A DNA stretch of 64,000 bases from Elymus sibiricus (GCA_039707655.1 CM077665.1:306838486-306902485); one strand, 5' to 3'. Shown: positions 46,152-58,348, counted from the first letter of the stretch. The notes: generated by a model not told the origin, from the letters alone. A program made the numbers and translations.

Positions 46152-47328
46152 TGTGGGATCACTAGAAGAGTGTCTAGAGGGGGGGGGGGGGTGAATAGAC
46201 TACTAGCAGGAATTAAAAACCTAACCTTTTCCCAAGTTAATTGGTTGGCAGATTTTAGCAATTATAGAAAGTCTAGCACACCCTACACATGCAAGTCAAC
46301 AAGTATGGCAGCGGAAAGTAAAGACATTGCACATGGAAGTAAGTAGTTGAGATAGGGAGATCAAACGCATGAGGGACACGAAGATTTTTCCCGTGGTTCC
46401 GATAGGTGGTGCTATCGTACGACCACATTTATGGAGTCTTCAACCCACGGAGGGTAACGTCGCGAGAGTCCACGGAGGGCTCCACCCATAAGGGTCCACG
46501 AAGTAGCAACCTTGACTATTCCATAACGGCTTCCGTCCACGAAGGACTAGCCTCACTATGGGTAGATCTTCATGAAGTAGGCGATCTCCTTGCCCGTACA
46601 AACTTCTTGGTTCAACTCCACAACACGAAGTAGGAGGCTCCCAAGCGACACCTAACCAATCTAGGAGGCACCACACTCCAAAAGATAATAGGCTCGACAA
46701 TGTCGATGAACTCCTTGCTCTTGTTCTTCGAGATGATAGACTCCTCAACACACAATCACTCTCTCACAGATTTGGCTATGGTGGAAGAGATTGATTTGGT
46801 GGAAAGTAACTTGGGGAGGCTAGAGATCAAGATTCATATGGTAGGAATGGAATAGCTTGATCTCAACACATGAGTAGGTGGCTCTCTCTCAGAAAATTGG
46901 ATGGGGCAAGTATGGAATAGTTCTGAGTGCTTCTCTTTCGAGTGGGTGGTGGTGAAGGGGTATATATAGGCATCCCCAAAAATCCAACCGTTACACCTAA
47001 AGTGACTAACTCGGTGACACCGAAGTGTAAGACTCGGTGGTACCGAAGTGACCAAAAGGTGGCAACTTTTGAATCTCGGTGAGACCGATATATAACTCTT
47101 GGTGGTACCGATTAGGTGACCAACGGTCAGATTGCACAACTCGGTGACGCCGATTCTCAAATCTCGGTGGTACCGATTCTTGACCATGGCTAACCACAGA
47201 GTTGGTCCAAAAACTCGGTGAGACCGATTCACAATTCTCGGTGGTACCGATTCTTGTATACTAGACACATCCATCTTCCTCCACGGTGATGAAACCGTTG
47301 CAATGGAGACCAAAGCTCTGATACCACT
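46152..47328 (-). repeat. Tandem duplication: partial LTR plus leader and second PBS
   Basis: 46152-47256 is an LTR lacking about 560 bp of its U3-side end (minus orientation), and 47257-47328 repeats the 72-base leader with PBS and gag start codon found at 46080-46151. Together they are a 1177-bp tandem copy of the LTR 3' part and leader. The two copies are nearly identical, differing at a few sites (for example CGCGAG / CGTGAG near 46460 and 47636). The junction shares a T or two, so it looks like a short-homology or template-switch event. Confidence 0.85.
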
Positions 47329-48994
47329 TGTGGGATCACTAGAAGAGTGTCTAGAGGGGGGGGGGGGTGAATAGACTACTAGCAGGAATTAAAAACCTAA
47401 CCTTTTCCCAAGTTAATTGGTTGGCAGATTTTAGCAATTATAGAAAGTCTAGCACACCCTACACATGCAAGTCAACAAGTATGGCAGCGGAAAGTAGAGA
47501 CATTGCGCATGGAAGTAAGTAGTTGAGATAGGGAGATCAAACGCATGAGGGACACGAAGATTTTTCCCGTGGTTCCGATAGGTGGTGCTATCGTACGACC
47601 ACATTTATGGAGTCTTCAACCCACAGAGGGTAACGTCGTGAGAGTCCACGGAGGGCTCCACCCATAAGGGTCCACGAAGTAGCAACCTTGACTATTCCAT
47701 AACGGCTTCCGTCCACGAAGGACTAGCCTCACTATGGGTAGATCTTCATGAAGTAGGCGATCTCCTTGCCCGTACAAACTTCTTGGTTCAACTCCACAAC
47801 ACGAAGTAGGAGGCTCCCAAGCGACACCTAACCAATCTAGGAGGCACCACACTCCAAAAGATAATAGGCTCGACAATGTCAATGAACTCCTTGCTCTTGT
47901 TCTTCGAGATGATAGACTCCTCAACACACAATCACTCTCTCACAGATTTGGCTATGGTGGAAGAGATTGATTTGGTGGAAAGTAACTTGGGGAGGCTAGA
48001 GATCAAGATTCATATGGTAGGAATGGAATAGCTTGATCTCAACACATGAGTAGGTGGCTCTCTCTCAGAAAATTGGATGGGGCAAGTATGGAATAGTTCT
48101 GAGTGCTTCTCTTTCGAGTGGGTGGTGGTGAAGGGGTATATATAGGCATCCCCAAAAATCCAACCGTTACACCTAAAGTGACTAACTCGGTGACACCGAA
48201 GTGTAAGACTCGGTGGTACCGAAGTGACCAAAAGGTGGCAACTTTTGAATCTCGGTGAGACCGATATATAACTCTCGGTGGTACCGATTAGGTGACCAAC
48301 GGTCAGATTGCACAACTCGGTGACGCTGATTCTCAAATCTCGGTGGTACCGATTCTTGACCATGGCTAACCACAGAGTTAGTCCAAAAACTCGGTGAGAC
48401 CGATTCACAATTCTCGGTGGTACCGATTCTTGTGAATAGCTAACCAGGAAGTTGGTCCAAGTCTCGGTGAGACCGACTGGCAAAACTCGGTGGTACCGAA
48501 GACTGAAAATAGCTAAACAGAAAGTTGGCAACTGAACTCGGTGGCACCGATGCAGAATCGGTTGCACCGAATGGCTAGGGTTTGGCATGGGTCTGTCTGA
48601 GTTTGGGAATCGGTGGGACCGAGTGGGAATTGTTGGTTGCACCGATTTTGGATATTTGGCTTGGACAGACTTTTGTGGAAGAGTTTGTGGGTGTTTTTGG
48701 TGACTATCACTTGTGCACGTGGAGCATCTGGTTCACCAACAGTACCTTACCCCCTTTTAATAGTATTGGCTTTCCTATGGGCTCAAAGTGATTTCTCACA
48801 AAGTAAAATGTAGAGTCCTCTTGCTTGAAGTTTTGCCAATCCATTTCCTTGCATCTTGGGGTATCTCCACCATCCTTTTGCCAACCCTCTCTGTGGACTT
48901 TATCTGAAATACACTAGGTAAAAGTGTTAGTCCAGGAGACAATGTATGTTGTCACGAATTATCAAAACCACAAAGGGAGCACATTGTGCTTTCA
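47329..48994 (-). repeat. 5' LTR of the Sirevirus-like element (full copy)
   Basis: 1666 bp, starting TGTGGGATCACTAG and ending GTGCTTTCA on the plus strand. The TCGGTGGTACCGA-type palindrome cluster lies at about 48186-48650. Open minus-strand frames here (for example 48010-48642) arise from LTR sequence and are not genes. Confidence 0.9.
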
Positions 48995-49443
48995 CACGCT
49001 AGATCATTGCACATCCTGGTACACTGCCAGAGGCATTCATACAGAGTCATATCTTCATATCAGCTCTCCATATCGAGTTATAAGTAAATAAAAGTGTGAT
49101 GATCATCATTATTAGAGCATTATCCTAGTGAGGAAAGAATGATGGAGACGATGATTCTCCCACAAGTCGAGAGGAGTCTCCGGACAAAAAATGAAGATGG
49201 GCGAGGCTAAATGAGCCCACCATCCATTCAAAAAAATGAGAGAAAATGAGAGAAGGGACTTTGCTACTATCTTTTACCACACTTGTGCCTCAAAGTGGGA
49301 CCATGCTCCTCATCGAGAGAGTCTCATGATATACAATTTTCATATGCTAGTGGCAATCACTTATTCATTTTACAAACTTGGCTTGCATATTCCTATGACG
49401 GGCTTCCTCAAATGCCCAAGGTCTTCACGAGCAAGCAAGTTGG
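48995..49443 (+). other. Element B internal region between the two copia insertions
   Basis: This continues element B after the Sirevirus-like insertion (CACGCTAGATCATTGC), matching element A from about 26092. It ends with GTTGG (49439-49443), the left target duplication of the Angela-type element. It has no gene. Confidence 0.75.
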
Positions 49444-51246
49444 TGTTAGAAATATGCCCTAGAGGCAATAATAAATTGGTTATTATCATATTTCCTTGTT
49501 CATGATAATTGTTTATTATCCACGCTAGAATTGTATTGATTGGAAACTCAAATACATGTGTGGGTACATAGACAACACTGTGTCCCTAGTGAGCCTCTAA
49601 TACACTAGCTCGTTGATCAAAGATGGTCAAGGTTTCCTGGCCATAGACATGAGTTGTCACTTGATAACGGGATCACGTCATTAGGAGAATGATGTGATGG
49701 ACAAGACCCAAACTATGAATGTAGCATATGATCATGTCAAGTTTATTGCAATTGTTTTTTCTGCATGTCAAGTATCTGTTCCTATGACCATGAGATCATG
49801 CAACTCACTGACACCGGAGATGTACCTTGTGTGTATCAAACGTCGCAACGTAACTGGGTGACTATAAAGATGCTCTACAGGTATCTCCGAGGGTGTCTAT
49901 TGAGTTGACATGGATCAAGACTGGGATTTGTTACTCCGTATGACGGAGAGGTATCTCAGGGCCCACTCGGTAATATAACATCATAATGAGCTTGCAAGCA
50001 ATGTGACTAAGGAGTTAGCCACGGGATCTTGTATTACGGAACGAGTAAAGAGACTCGCCGGTAACGAGATTGAACTAGGTATGGAGATACCGATGATCGA
50101 ATCTCGGGCAAGTAACATACTGATGAACAAAGGGAACTGCATATGGGATTGACTGAATCCTTGACATCGAGGTTCGGCTGATAAAGATCTTCGTAGAATA
50201 TGTAGGAACCAATATGGGCATCCAGGTCCCGCTATTTGTTATTGACCGTAGAGGTGTCTCGGTCATGTCTGCACAGTTCTCGAACCCGTAGGGTCTGCAC
50301 ACTTAACGTTCGGTGACGATTTGGTATTGTTGAGATGTATGTGTTGGTGACCGAAGGTTGTTCGGAGTCCCGGATGAGATCCCAAATGTCATGAGGAGTT
50401 CCGGAATGGTCCGGAGGTAAAGATTTATATATAGGAAACTGGTATTCGGGTTCCGGAAAAGTTCCGGGTGTTTCTGGTAGTGTACCGGGAGTGCCGAAAG
50501 GGTTCCGGGGGTCCACCGGGAGGGGCCCACCCACCCCGGGGGGGCACATGGGCCCAAGAGGTGGCACACCAGCCCCTGGTGGGCTGGGCAGTTGACCCCT
50601 ATAGGGCCCATGCGCCCAAAGGAAAAAAAGGTGGAGGTGCCTTGAAGGGGAGGGACTCCTCCCTAGGGTTCCCACCTCCCTTGTGAGAGGAGGACTCCTC
50701 CCCCCACTTCGGCCGAACCCCTCCTTGGAGGAGGGGCTAGGGATGCACCCCACCTACCCCTTCCTCCTATAAATATAGAGGGAGAGGGAGGGCAGTCGCA
50801 ACCTAAGCCACGGCGGAGCCCTCTCTCTCTCCCTCTAGATTAGTTCTCCTCTAGATCGGTTTCGGTAGTGCTTGGTGAAGCCCTGCCGGAACAGCTCCAC
50901 CACCACCACCACCACCATGCTGTCGTGCTGCAGGAGATCTCATCTACCTCTCCGCCCTCGCTTGCTAGATCAAGGAGACGGAGACATCATCGAGCTGTAC
51001 GTGTGCTGAACGCGGAGGTGCCGTCCGTTCGGCGCTAGATCAGAACGGATCAAGATTGGATCGCGGGACGGATCGTGATTGGATCGCGAAGACATTCAAC
51101 TACACCAACCGCGTTTCTTAACGCTTTCCGCTTAGCGATCTACAAGGGTGTGTAGATGCAATCTCTCCTCTCGTAGATGTTCATCTCCTAGATTGATCTT
51201 GGTGAGCGTAGGAATTTTTTTGTTTCCCATGCAACGTTCCCCAACA
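49444..51246 (+). repeat. 5' LTR of the Angela-type element
   Basis: 1803 bp with TGTTAG and CCAACA ends. A TATA-like CTATAAATATAG at about 50767-50778 lies where transcription would start. A C/G-rich stretch at 50640-50760 carries inverted GGACTCCTCCC-like blocks. Confidence 0.93.
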
Positions 51247-52527
51247 GTGGCATCATGAGCTAGGTCTATGCGTAGATGACATCACGAGTAGAACACAAAG
51301 GAGTTTGTGGGCGTTGATATTCATATTTCTTCCTTCCTTGGTCTTTTCTTGATTCAGCGGTATTGTGGGATGAAGCGGCCTGGACCAACTTTACATGTCC
51401 ACGTACATGCGACCGGTTCCATCGACTGACATGTAACTTTGTTGCATAAGATGGCTGGTGGGTGTCTGTCTCTGCCATCTTAGTTGAATCGGATTCGACG
51501 AAAGCGGTCCTTGTAGAAGGTTAAATGGCAACTTGTATATCACCGTTGTGGTTTTGCGTAGGTAAGAATCGTTCTTGCTAGATACCCATAGCAGCCACGT
51601 AAAACATGCAACAACAAATTAGAGGACGTCTAACTTGTTTTTGCAGGGTATATTGTGATATGATATGGCCAAATACATGATGATATATATTTGATGTATG
51701 AGATGATCGTGTTTTTGTAATAGTTTATATCAACTTGCATGTTGATACGGCAACCGGCAGGAGCCATAGGGTTGTCTTTAATTATTATGTGGCCTACGTG
51801 TCACTCATTAAGCGCTATGTAATGCTTTAATTATCGCTAAGCGGTAGCAATAGTAGTAGAAGCATGGTTGGCGCGACAACCCCGATGGCAACACGATGAT
51901 GGAGATCATGATGATGGGGATCATGGTGTCATGCCGGTGACGATGGAGATCATGCCGGTGCTTTGGAGATGGAGATCAAAAGCACAAGTTCATGGCCATA
52001 TCATGTCACTTATGATTTGCATGTGATGTTAATCCTTTTATGCATCTTATTTTGCTTAGGACGACGGTAGCATTATAAGGTGATCCCTCACTAAAATTTC
52101 AAGATAAAATTGTGTTCTACCCGAGTGTGCACCGTTGCAAAAGTTCGTCGTTTCGAAGCACCACGTGATGATCGGGTGTGATAGACTCTACGTTCGCATA
52201 CAACGGGTGCAAGACGGTGTTGCACATGTAGAACACTCGGGTTAGACTTGACGAGCCTAGCATGTACATACATGGCCTCAGAACACAAGAGACCAAAAGG
52301 TCGAACATGAGTCATATAGTAGATATGATCAACATGGAGATGTTCACCACTGAAACCACCTCATCTCACGTGATGATCGGACTTGGGTTGGTGAATTTGG
52401 ATCATGTAGCACTCGGATGACTGGAGAGATGTCAATTTGAGTGGGACTTTTAAGTAATATGATTAAATAAACTCATTATCTTGAACAATAGTCTAAGTAA
52501 TCTTTGCAAAATTTATGTTGTAGATCA
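51247..52527 (+). promoter_or_regulatory. PBS and long untranslated leader of the Angela-type element
   Basis: GTGGCATCATGAGC at 51247-51260 directly follows the LTR and is a variant of the Met-tRNA primer site. The next 1.27 kb has no conserved frame and leads to the gag ATG at 52528. A GATGATGGAGATCATG-like short repeat occurs at about 51890-51985. The long leader is usual for BARE1/Angela. Confidence 0.75.
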
Positions 52528-53154
52528 ATGGCTCACGCAGTAGCTCCCCTGAATTTCAATGCGTTCCTAGAGAAAGCCAAGCTGAAAGATGATGGAAGTA
52601 ACTTTGTAGACTAGGCCCATAATCTGAGGATTATCCTCATGGCTTCCCAAAAGGCTTATGTCCTTGATGCACCGCTCGGTGTGCCACCCACTCTAGTGTC
52701 GTCTACAGACGTTGCGAACGCCTGGCAGGCGCGTTCTGATGACTACTCAATACTTCAATGTGCTATGTTGTATGGCTTAGAACCGGGACTTCAAAGACGT
52801 TTTGAACGTCATGGAGCGTATGAGATGTTCCAGGAGTTGAAGTTTATTTTTGAGAAAAATGCCTAGATCGAGAGGTACGAGACCTCTGATAAGTTCTATG
52901 CTTGCAAGATGGAGGAGAACGGGTCTGTCAGTGAGCACGTACTCAAAATGTTTGGGTATTCCAACCGTCTGGCTGAGTTCGGAATTACTCTCCCACCAGA
53001 GGCGATCACTGACAGAGTTCTTCAATCACTGCCACCTAGCTACAAAAGCTTTGTGTTGAACTATAACATGCAAGGGATGAACAAATCAGTTGCCGAGCTG
53101 TTTGCGATGCTGAAGTCGCTGAGTCAGAAATCTAGAAGGAGCATCAAGTGTTGA
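52528..53154 (+). pseudogene. Angela-type gag
   Basis: The start at ATG 52528 gives MAHAVAPLNFNAFLEKAKL, the typical Angela/BARE gag start. The frame carries TAG at 52612 and TAG at 52864, between which lies the core (VPPTLVSSTDVANAWQARSDDY, LQCAMLYGLEPGLQRRFERH). After the second stop come YACKMEENGSVSEHVLKMFGY and ALPPSYKSF-like blocks. The frame is lost near 53130 and the protein continues in another frame with MVNKTTSFKKNGKGKK. The gag once made the RNA-binding capsid protein. Confidence 0.85.
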
Positions 53155-54806
53155 TGGTCAATAAAACCACTAGTTTCAAGAAGAATGGCAAGGGCAAGAA
53201 GTGTAATTCCAAGAAGAGTGGCAAAGCAGTTGCCCGTCCCATGAAGAAACCCAAGGCTGGTCCTAAGCCGGAAACTAAGTGCTTTCATTGCAAGGGAACT
53301 GGCCACTAGAAGCGGAATTGCTCCAAGTATCTGGCCGACAAGAAGGCGGCCAACACCAAACAAGGTATATATGATATACATGTTATTGATGTGTACCTTA
53401 CCAACTCTCGTTGTATTGCCTGGGTATTTGATACCGGTTTGGTTGCTCACATTTGCAACTCAAAGCAGGAACTACAGAATAGACGGAGGCTGGCAAAGGA
53501 CGAAGTGACGATGCGCGTGGGAAATGGTTCCAAGGTTGATGTGATCGCCATCGGCACGCTCGCTCTTCGATTATCATCAGGATTAGTGATGAACCTGAAT
53601 AATTGTTATTTAGTGCCTGCGTTGAGCATGAACATTATATCCGGATCTTGTTTAATGCGAGATGGTTACTCATTTAAATCAAAGAATAATGGTTGTTCTA
53701 TTTATATGGGTAATGTCTTTTATGGTCATGCACCCAATGTGAGGGGTTTATTCTTATTGAATCTCGATAGTGATGATACACATGTTCATAACATTGATGC
53801 CAAAAGATGTAGAGTTGATAATGATAGTACCACTTCCTTGTGGCACTGCCGCTTAGGTCATATTGGTGTAAAACGCATGAAGAAGCTCCATGCTGATGGA
53901 ATTTTGGAGTCACTTGATTTTGAATCACTTGACACATGTGAACCATGCCTCATGGGCAAGATGACTAAGACCCCGTTCTCTGGAACAATGGAACGGGCAA
54001 GTGACTTGTTGGAAATCATACATACTGATGTGTGCGGTCTGATGAGCATTGAGGCGCACGGTGGATATCGTTACTTTCTCACCTTCACCGATGACTTAAG
54101 TAGATATGGGTATATTTACTTAATGAATCACAAGTCTAAAACGTTTGAAAAGCTCAAGCAATTTCAGAGCGAAGTCGAGAATCATCGTAACAAGAAGATT
54201 AAATTCCTACGATCTGATCAAGGAGGAGAATATGTGAGTTATGAGTTTGGCAATCACTTAAGACAATGTGGAATTGTTTCACAGTTGACGCCACCTGGAA
54301 CACCACAGCGTAATGGTGTGTCCAAACGTTGTAATCAAACCTTATTGGATATGGTGCGTTCTATGATGTCTCTTGCCGATTTGCCACTATCATTTTGGGG
54401 TTATGCATTAGAGACAGCTGCATTCACTTTAAATAGGGCACCATCTAAATCCGTTGAGACGACGCCGTATGAACTGTGGTTTGGCAAGAAACCAAAGTTG
54501 TCGTTTCTTAAAGTTTGGGGATGCGATGCTTATTTCAAAAGGCTTCGGCCAGAAAAGCTCGAACCCAAAGCGGACAAATGCGTCTTCATAGGATACCCAA
54601 AAGAGACGGTTGGGTATACCTTCTATCTCAGATCCGAAGGCAAAGTGTTTGTCGCTAAGAACGAATCATTTCTCGAGAAAGAGTTTCTCTCGAAAGAATT
54701 GAGTGGGAGGAAGATAGAACTTGATGAGGTTGTTGAACCTGTGCTTCAACCAGAGAGCAGCGCAGCGCAGAAAGATGTTTCTATAGACCCTACGTTAGTT
54801 GAATAG
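53155..54806 (+). pseudogene. Angela-type zinc knuckle, protease and integrase
   Basis: Lys-rich sequence leads to the zinc knuckle CFHCKGTGH, where the next codon is TAG (about 53308), then RNC. From 53391 the frame is open for 471 residues. The protease site is VFDTGLVAHICNS (Asp-Thr-Gly), followed by the pre-integrase WHCRLGHIGVKRM and CEPCLMGKM. The integrase core has Asp in IIHTDVCGLM and Asp in FLRSDQGGEYV, but the third position reads NGVSKRCNQ, with Lys where the catalytic Glu is expected. Integrase is therefore inactive even apart from the stops. The frame ends at TAG 54804-54806. Confidence 0.9.
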
Positions 54807-56510
54807 GAAGCTAATGATGGTGATCATGAAGCTTTGGATCAAGTTACTATCGAACCTCATTGGTCGACAAGGACACATACTGCTCCTGAATGGCATGGTA
54901 ACCCCGTCTTAGAGGTCATGTTGTTGGACAACGATGAACCTACGTGATATGGAGAAGCGATGGTGGGCCTGGATTCTGACAAATGGTTAGAGGCCATGAA
55001 ATCCGAGATAGGATCCATGTATGAAAACAAAGTGTGGACTTTGGAAGTATTACCTGAAGGGCGAAAGGCCATTCAGAATAAATGGATCTTTAAGAAGAAG
55101 ACGGACGTGGACGGTAATGTCACCGTTTATAAAGCTTGACTTGTGGAAAAGGTTTTTTCACAAGTTCAAGGAGTTGACTATGATGAGACTTTCTCACCCA
55201 TCGTGATGCTTAAGTCCGTCAGAATCATGTTAGCAATAGATGCATTTTTCGATTATGAAATTTGGCAGATGGATGTCAAAACATCGTTCCTTAACGGTTT
55301 CCTTAAGGAAGAGTTGTATATGATGCAACCAGAAGGTTTTGTCGATCCATAGAATGCTGACAAAGTTTGCAAACTCCAGCGATCCATTTATGGGCTGGTG
55401 CAAGCGTCTCGGAGTTGGAATCTTCTCTTTGATGAGGTGATCAAAGCGTTTGGGTTTATACAAGTTTACGGAGAAGCTTGTATTTACAAGAAAGTGAGTG
55501 GGAGCTCTATAGCGTTTCTAATATTATATGTGGATGACATATTGCTGATTGGAAACAATGTAGAATTTCTGGAAAGCGTGAAGGAATATTTGAACATGAG
55601 TTTTTCAATGAAGGACCTAGGAGAAGCTGCTTTCAGATTAGGCATCAAGATCTATAGAGATAGATCAAGACGCTTAATAGGACTTTCACAGAGCACATAC
55701 CTTGATAAAGTTTTAAAGAAGTTCAAAATGGATCAGTCCAAGAAGGGGTTCTTGCCTGTATTACAAGGTGTGAAGTTGAGTACGACTCAATGCCCAGTGA
55801 CTGCAAAGGATAGAGAAAAGATGAGTGTCATCCCCTATGCTTCTGCCATAGGCTCTATCATGTATGCAATGCTGTGCACAAGACCAGATGTCAGCCTTGC
55901 CATAAGTATGGCCGGAAGGTTTCAAAGTGATCCAGGAGTGGAACACTGGACGGAGGTCAAGAATATCTTTAAGTACCTAAAAAGGACTAAGGAAATGTTT
56001 CTTGTTTATGGAGGTGATCAAGAGCTTGTCGTAAAGGGTTACATCGATGCAAGCTTTGACACTGATCCGGATGACTCTAAGTCTCAAACCGGATACGTAT
56101 TTATTCTCAGTGGGGGAGCGGCAAGCTGGTGCAGTTCCAAGCAAAGGGTGGTAGCTGATTCTACATGCGAAGCGGAGTACATAACTGCCTCGGAGGCGAA
56201 AAAGGAAGGTGTCTGGATGAAGCAGTTCATGACAGATCTTGGAGTTGTGCCCAGTGCACTGGACCGAATGACTCTGTTCTGTGACAACACTGGTGCCATT
56301 GCTCTAGCCAAGGAACCAAGGTTTCACAAGAGGACCAGACACATAAAGCGACGCTTCAATTCCATCCGCGATTACATCAAAGAGGAGGACATAAATATTT
56401 TCAAAGTGCACACGGATCTGAATGTCGCAGACCCGTTGACTAAGCCTCTTCCACGAGCAAAACATGATAAACACAAGAACTGTATGGGTGTTAGATTCCT
56501 TACAATGTAA
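54807..56510 (+). pseudogene. Angela-type reverse transcriptase and RNase H
   Basis: This is in the same frame as integrase, interrupted by TGA 54945, TGA 55137 and TAG 55350. Motifs: KSEIGSMYENKVWTL, QNKWIFKKKTDVDGN, GVDYDETFSPIVMLKSVR, catalytic Asp in IWQMDVKTSFLNG, SIYGLVQASRSWN and the YVDD centre in LILYVDDILLIGN. RNase H follows (GYIDASFDTD, STCEAEYITAS, LFCDNTGAIALA), then HIKRRFNSIRDYI and VADPLTKPLP, ending at TAA 56508-56510. From 55398 the 370-residue frame is open. The TGA at 55137 looks like CGA to TGA decay of a methylated cytosine. Confidence 0.92.
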
Positions 56511-56570
56511 ATCACATAGTGATGTGAGCTAGATTATTGACTCTAGTGCAAGTGGGGGACTGTTAGAAAT
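56511..56570 (+). promoter_or_regulatory. 3' end and polypurine tract of the Angela-type element
   Basis: This short stretch ends in GTGCAAGTGGGGGAC next to the 3' LTR, the polypurine tract that primes plus-strand DNA. Confidence 0.8.
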
Positions 56571-58348
56571 ATGCCCTAGAGGCAATAATAAATTGGTTAT
56601 TATCATATTTCCTTGTTCATGATAATTGTTTATTATCCACGATAGAATTGTATTGATTGGAAACTCAAATACATGTGTGGGTACATACACAACACTGTGT
56701 CCCTAGTGAGCCTCTAACACACTAGCTCGTTGATCAAAGATGGTCAAGGTTTCCTGGCCATAGACATGAGTTGTCACTTGATAACGGGATCACATCATTA
56801 GGAGAATGATGTGATGGACAAGACCCAAACTATGAACGTAGCATATGATCGTGTCAAGTTTATTGCTATTGTTTTTCTGCATGTCAAGTATCTGTTCCTA
56901 TGACCATGAGATCATGCAAGTTACTGACACCGGGGGAGTACCTTGTGTGTATCAAATGTCGCAACGTAACTGGGTGACTATAAAGATGCTCTACAGGTAT
57001 CTCCAAGGGTGTTTGTTGAGTTGGCATGGATCAAGACTGGGATTTGTTACTCCGTATGACGAAGAGGTATCTCAGAGCCCACTCGATAATACAACATCAT
57101 ATTGAGCTTGCAAGCAATGTGGCTAAGGAGTTAGCCGCGGGATCTTGTATTACGGAACGAGTAAAGAGACTTGCTGGTAACGAGATTGAACTAGGTATGG
57201 AGATACCAACGATGGAATCTCGGGCAAGTAACATACCGACGAACAAAGGGAACTGCATACGGGATTAACTGAATCCTTGACATCGAGGTTCGACTGATAA
57301 AGATCTTCGTAGAACATGTAGGAACCAATATGGGCATCCAGGTCCCGCTATTGGTTATTGACCATAGAGGTGTCTCGGTCATGTCTTCATAGTTCTCAAA
57401 CCCGTAGGGTCTGCACACTTAACGTTCGGTGACGATTTGGTATTGTTGAGATGTATGTGTTGGTGACCGAAGGTTGTTCGGAGTCCCGGATGAGATCCCG
57501 AACGTCACGAGGAGTTCTGGAATGGTCCAGAGGTAAAGATTTATATATAGGAAAGTGGTATTCGGGTTCCGGAAAAGTTTTGGGTGTTTCCGATAGTGTA
57601 CCGGGAGTGCCGAAAGGGCTCCGGGGGTCCACTGGGAGGGGCCCACCCACCCCGGGGGGCCACATGGGCCCAATAGGTGGCGCATCAGCCCCTGGTGGGC
57701 TGGGCAGCCAACCCCTATAGGGCCCATGCGCCCAAAGAAAAAAAGGTGGAGGTGCCTTGGGGAGGAGGGACTCCTCCCTAGGGTTCCCACCTCCCTTGTG
57801 GGAGGAGGACTCCTCCCCTCACTTCGGCCGAACCCCTCCTTGTAGGAGGGGCTAGGGCTGCACCCCACCTACCCCTTCCTCCTATAATAGAAAGGGAGAG
57901 GGAGGTCAGCCGCACCCTAAGCCACGGCGCAGCCCCCCCTCTAGATTAGTTCTCCTCTAGATGAGTTTCGGTAGTGCCGGCGAAGCCCTGCAGAAATAGC
58001 TCCACCACCACCGCCACCACGCCGTCGTGCTGCCGGAGATCTCATCTACCTCTCCACCCTCGCTTGCTGAATCAAGGAGACGGAGATGTCATCGAGCTGT
58101 ACGCGTCCTGAACGCGGAGGTGCCGTCCGTTCGGCACTAGATCGGAACGGATCAAGATTGGATCGCGGGACGGATCGTGATTGGATCGCGAAGACGTTTG
58201 ACTACACCAGCCGCGTTTCTTAACGCTTCTCGCTTAGCGATCTACAAGGGTATGTAGATGCAATCTCTCCTCTCGTAGATGTTCATCTCCTAGATTGATC
58301 TTGGTGAGCGTAGGAAAATTTGTGTTTCCCATGCAACGTTCCCCAACA
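56571..58348 (+). repeat. 3' LTR of the Angela-type element
   Basis: 1778 bp, TGTTAGAAATATGCCC to CCCCAACA. It differs from the 5' LTR at many sites, for example a shortened CT-rich run at about 57934-57945. Confidence 0.93.

Larger units (their letters stand above)
38376..48994 (-). mobile_element. Sirevirus-like copia retrotransposon with tandem 5' LTR duplication
   Basis: LTRs at 38376-40039 (1664 bp) and 47329-48994 (1666 bp), with target duplication CACGC (38371-38375 and 48995-48999). In minus orientation: 5' LTR, PBS, a duplicated partial LTR with second PBS, gag-protease, integrase, RT-RNase H, a 2.1 kb 3' region and 3' LTR. The PBS TGGTATCAGAGC, many purine tracts near the 3' end and palindrome-rich LTRs match published descriptions of Sireviruses (Maximus/SIRE). 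The order protease, integrase, RT shows copia type. Stops and frameshifts break the polyprotein, so it is dead. Confidence 0.88.
49444..58348 (+). mobile_element. Angela/BARE1/WIS-type copia retrotransposon
   Basis: LTRs at 49444-51246 (1803 bp) and 56571-58348 (1778 bp) beginning TGTTAGAAATATGCCC and ending GTTCCCCAACA, with target duplication GTTGG (49439-49443 and 58349-58353). The layout is LTR, PBS, a 1.27 kb leader, gag, protease, integrase, RT, RNase H, polypurine tract, LTR. Coding is broken by at least seven nonsense codons and one frameshift, and the third catalytic residue of integrase is replaced. The two LTRs differ at many sites and by indels, so this is an old insertion. The family is among the most abundant in wheat and barley. 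Confidence 0.95.

Noticed and set aside
48010..48642. A 210-codon minus-strand frame rich in SHR/TESY repeats
   Set aside because: It lies wholly in the Sirevirus LTR and reflects the short palindrome array; shorter versions occur in the other LTR copies (39056-39592, 46834-47313).
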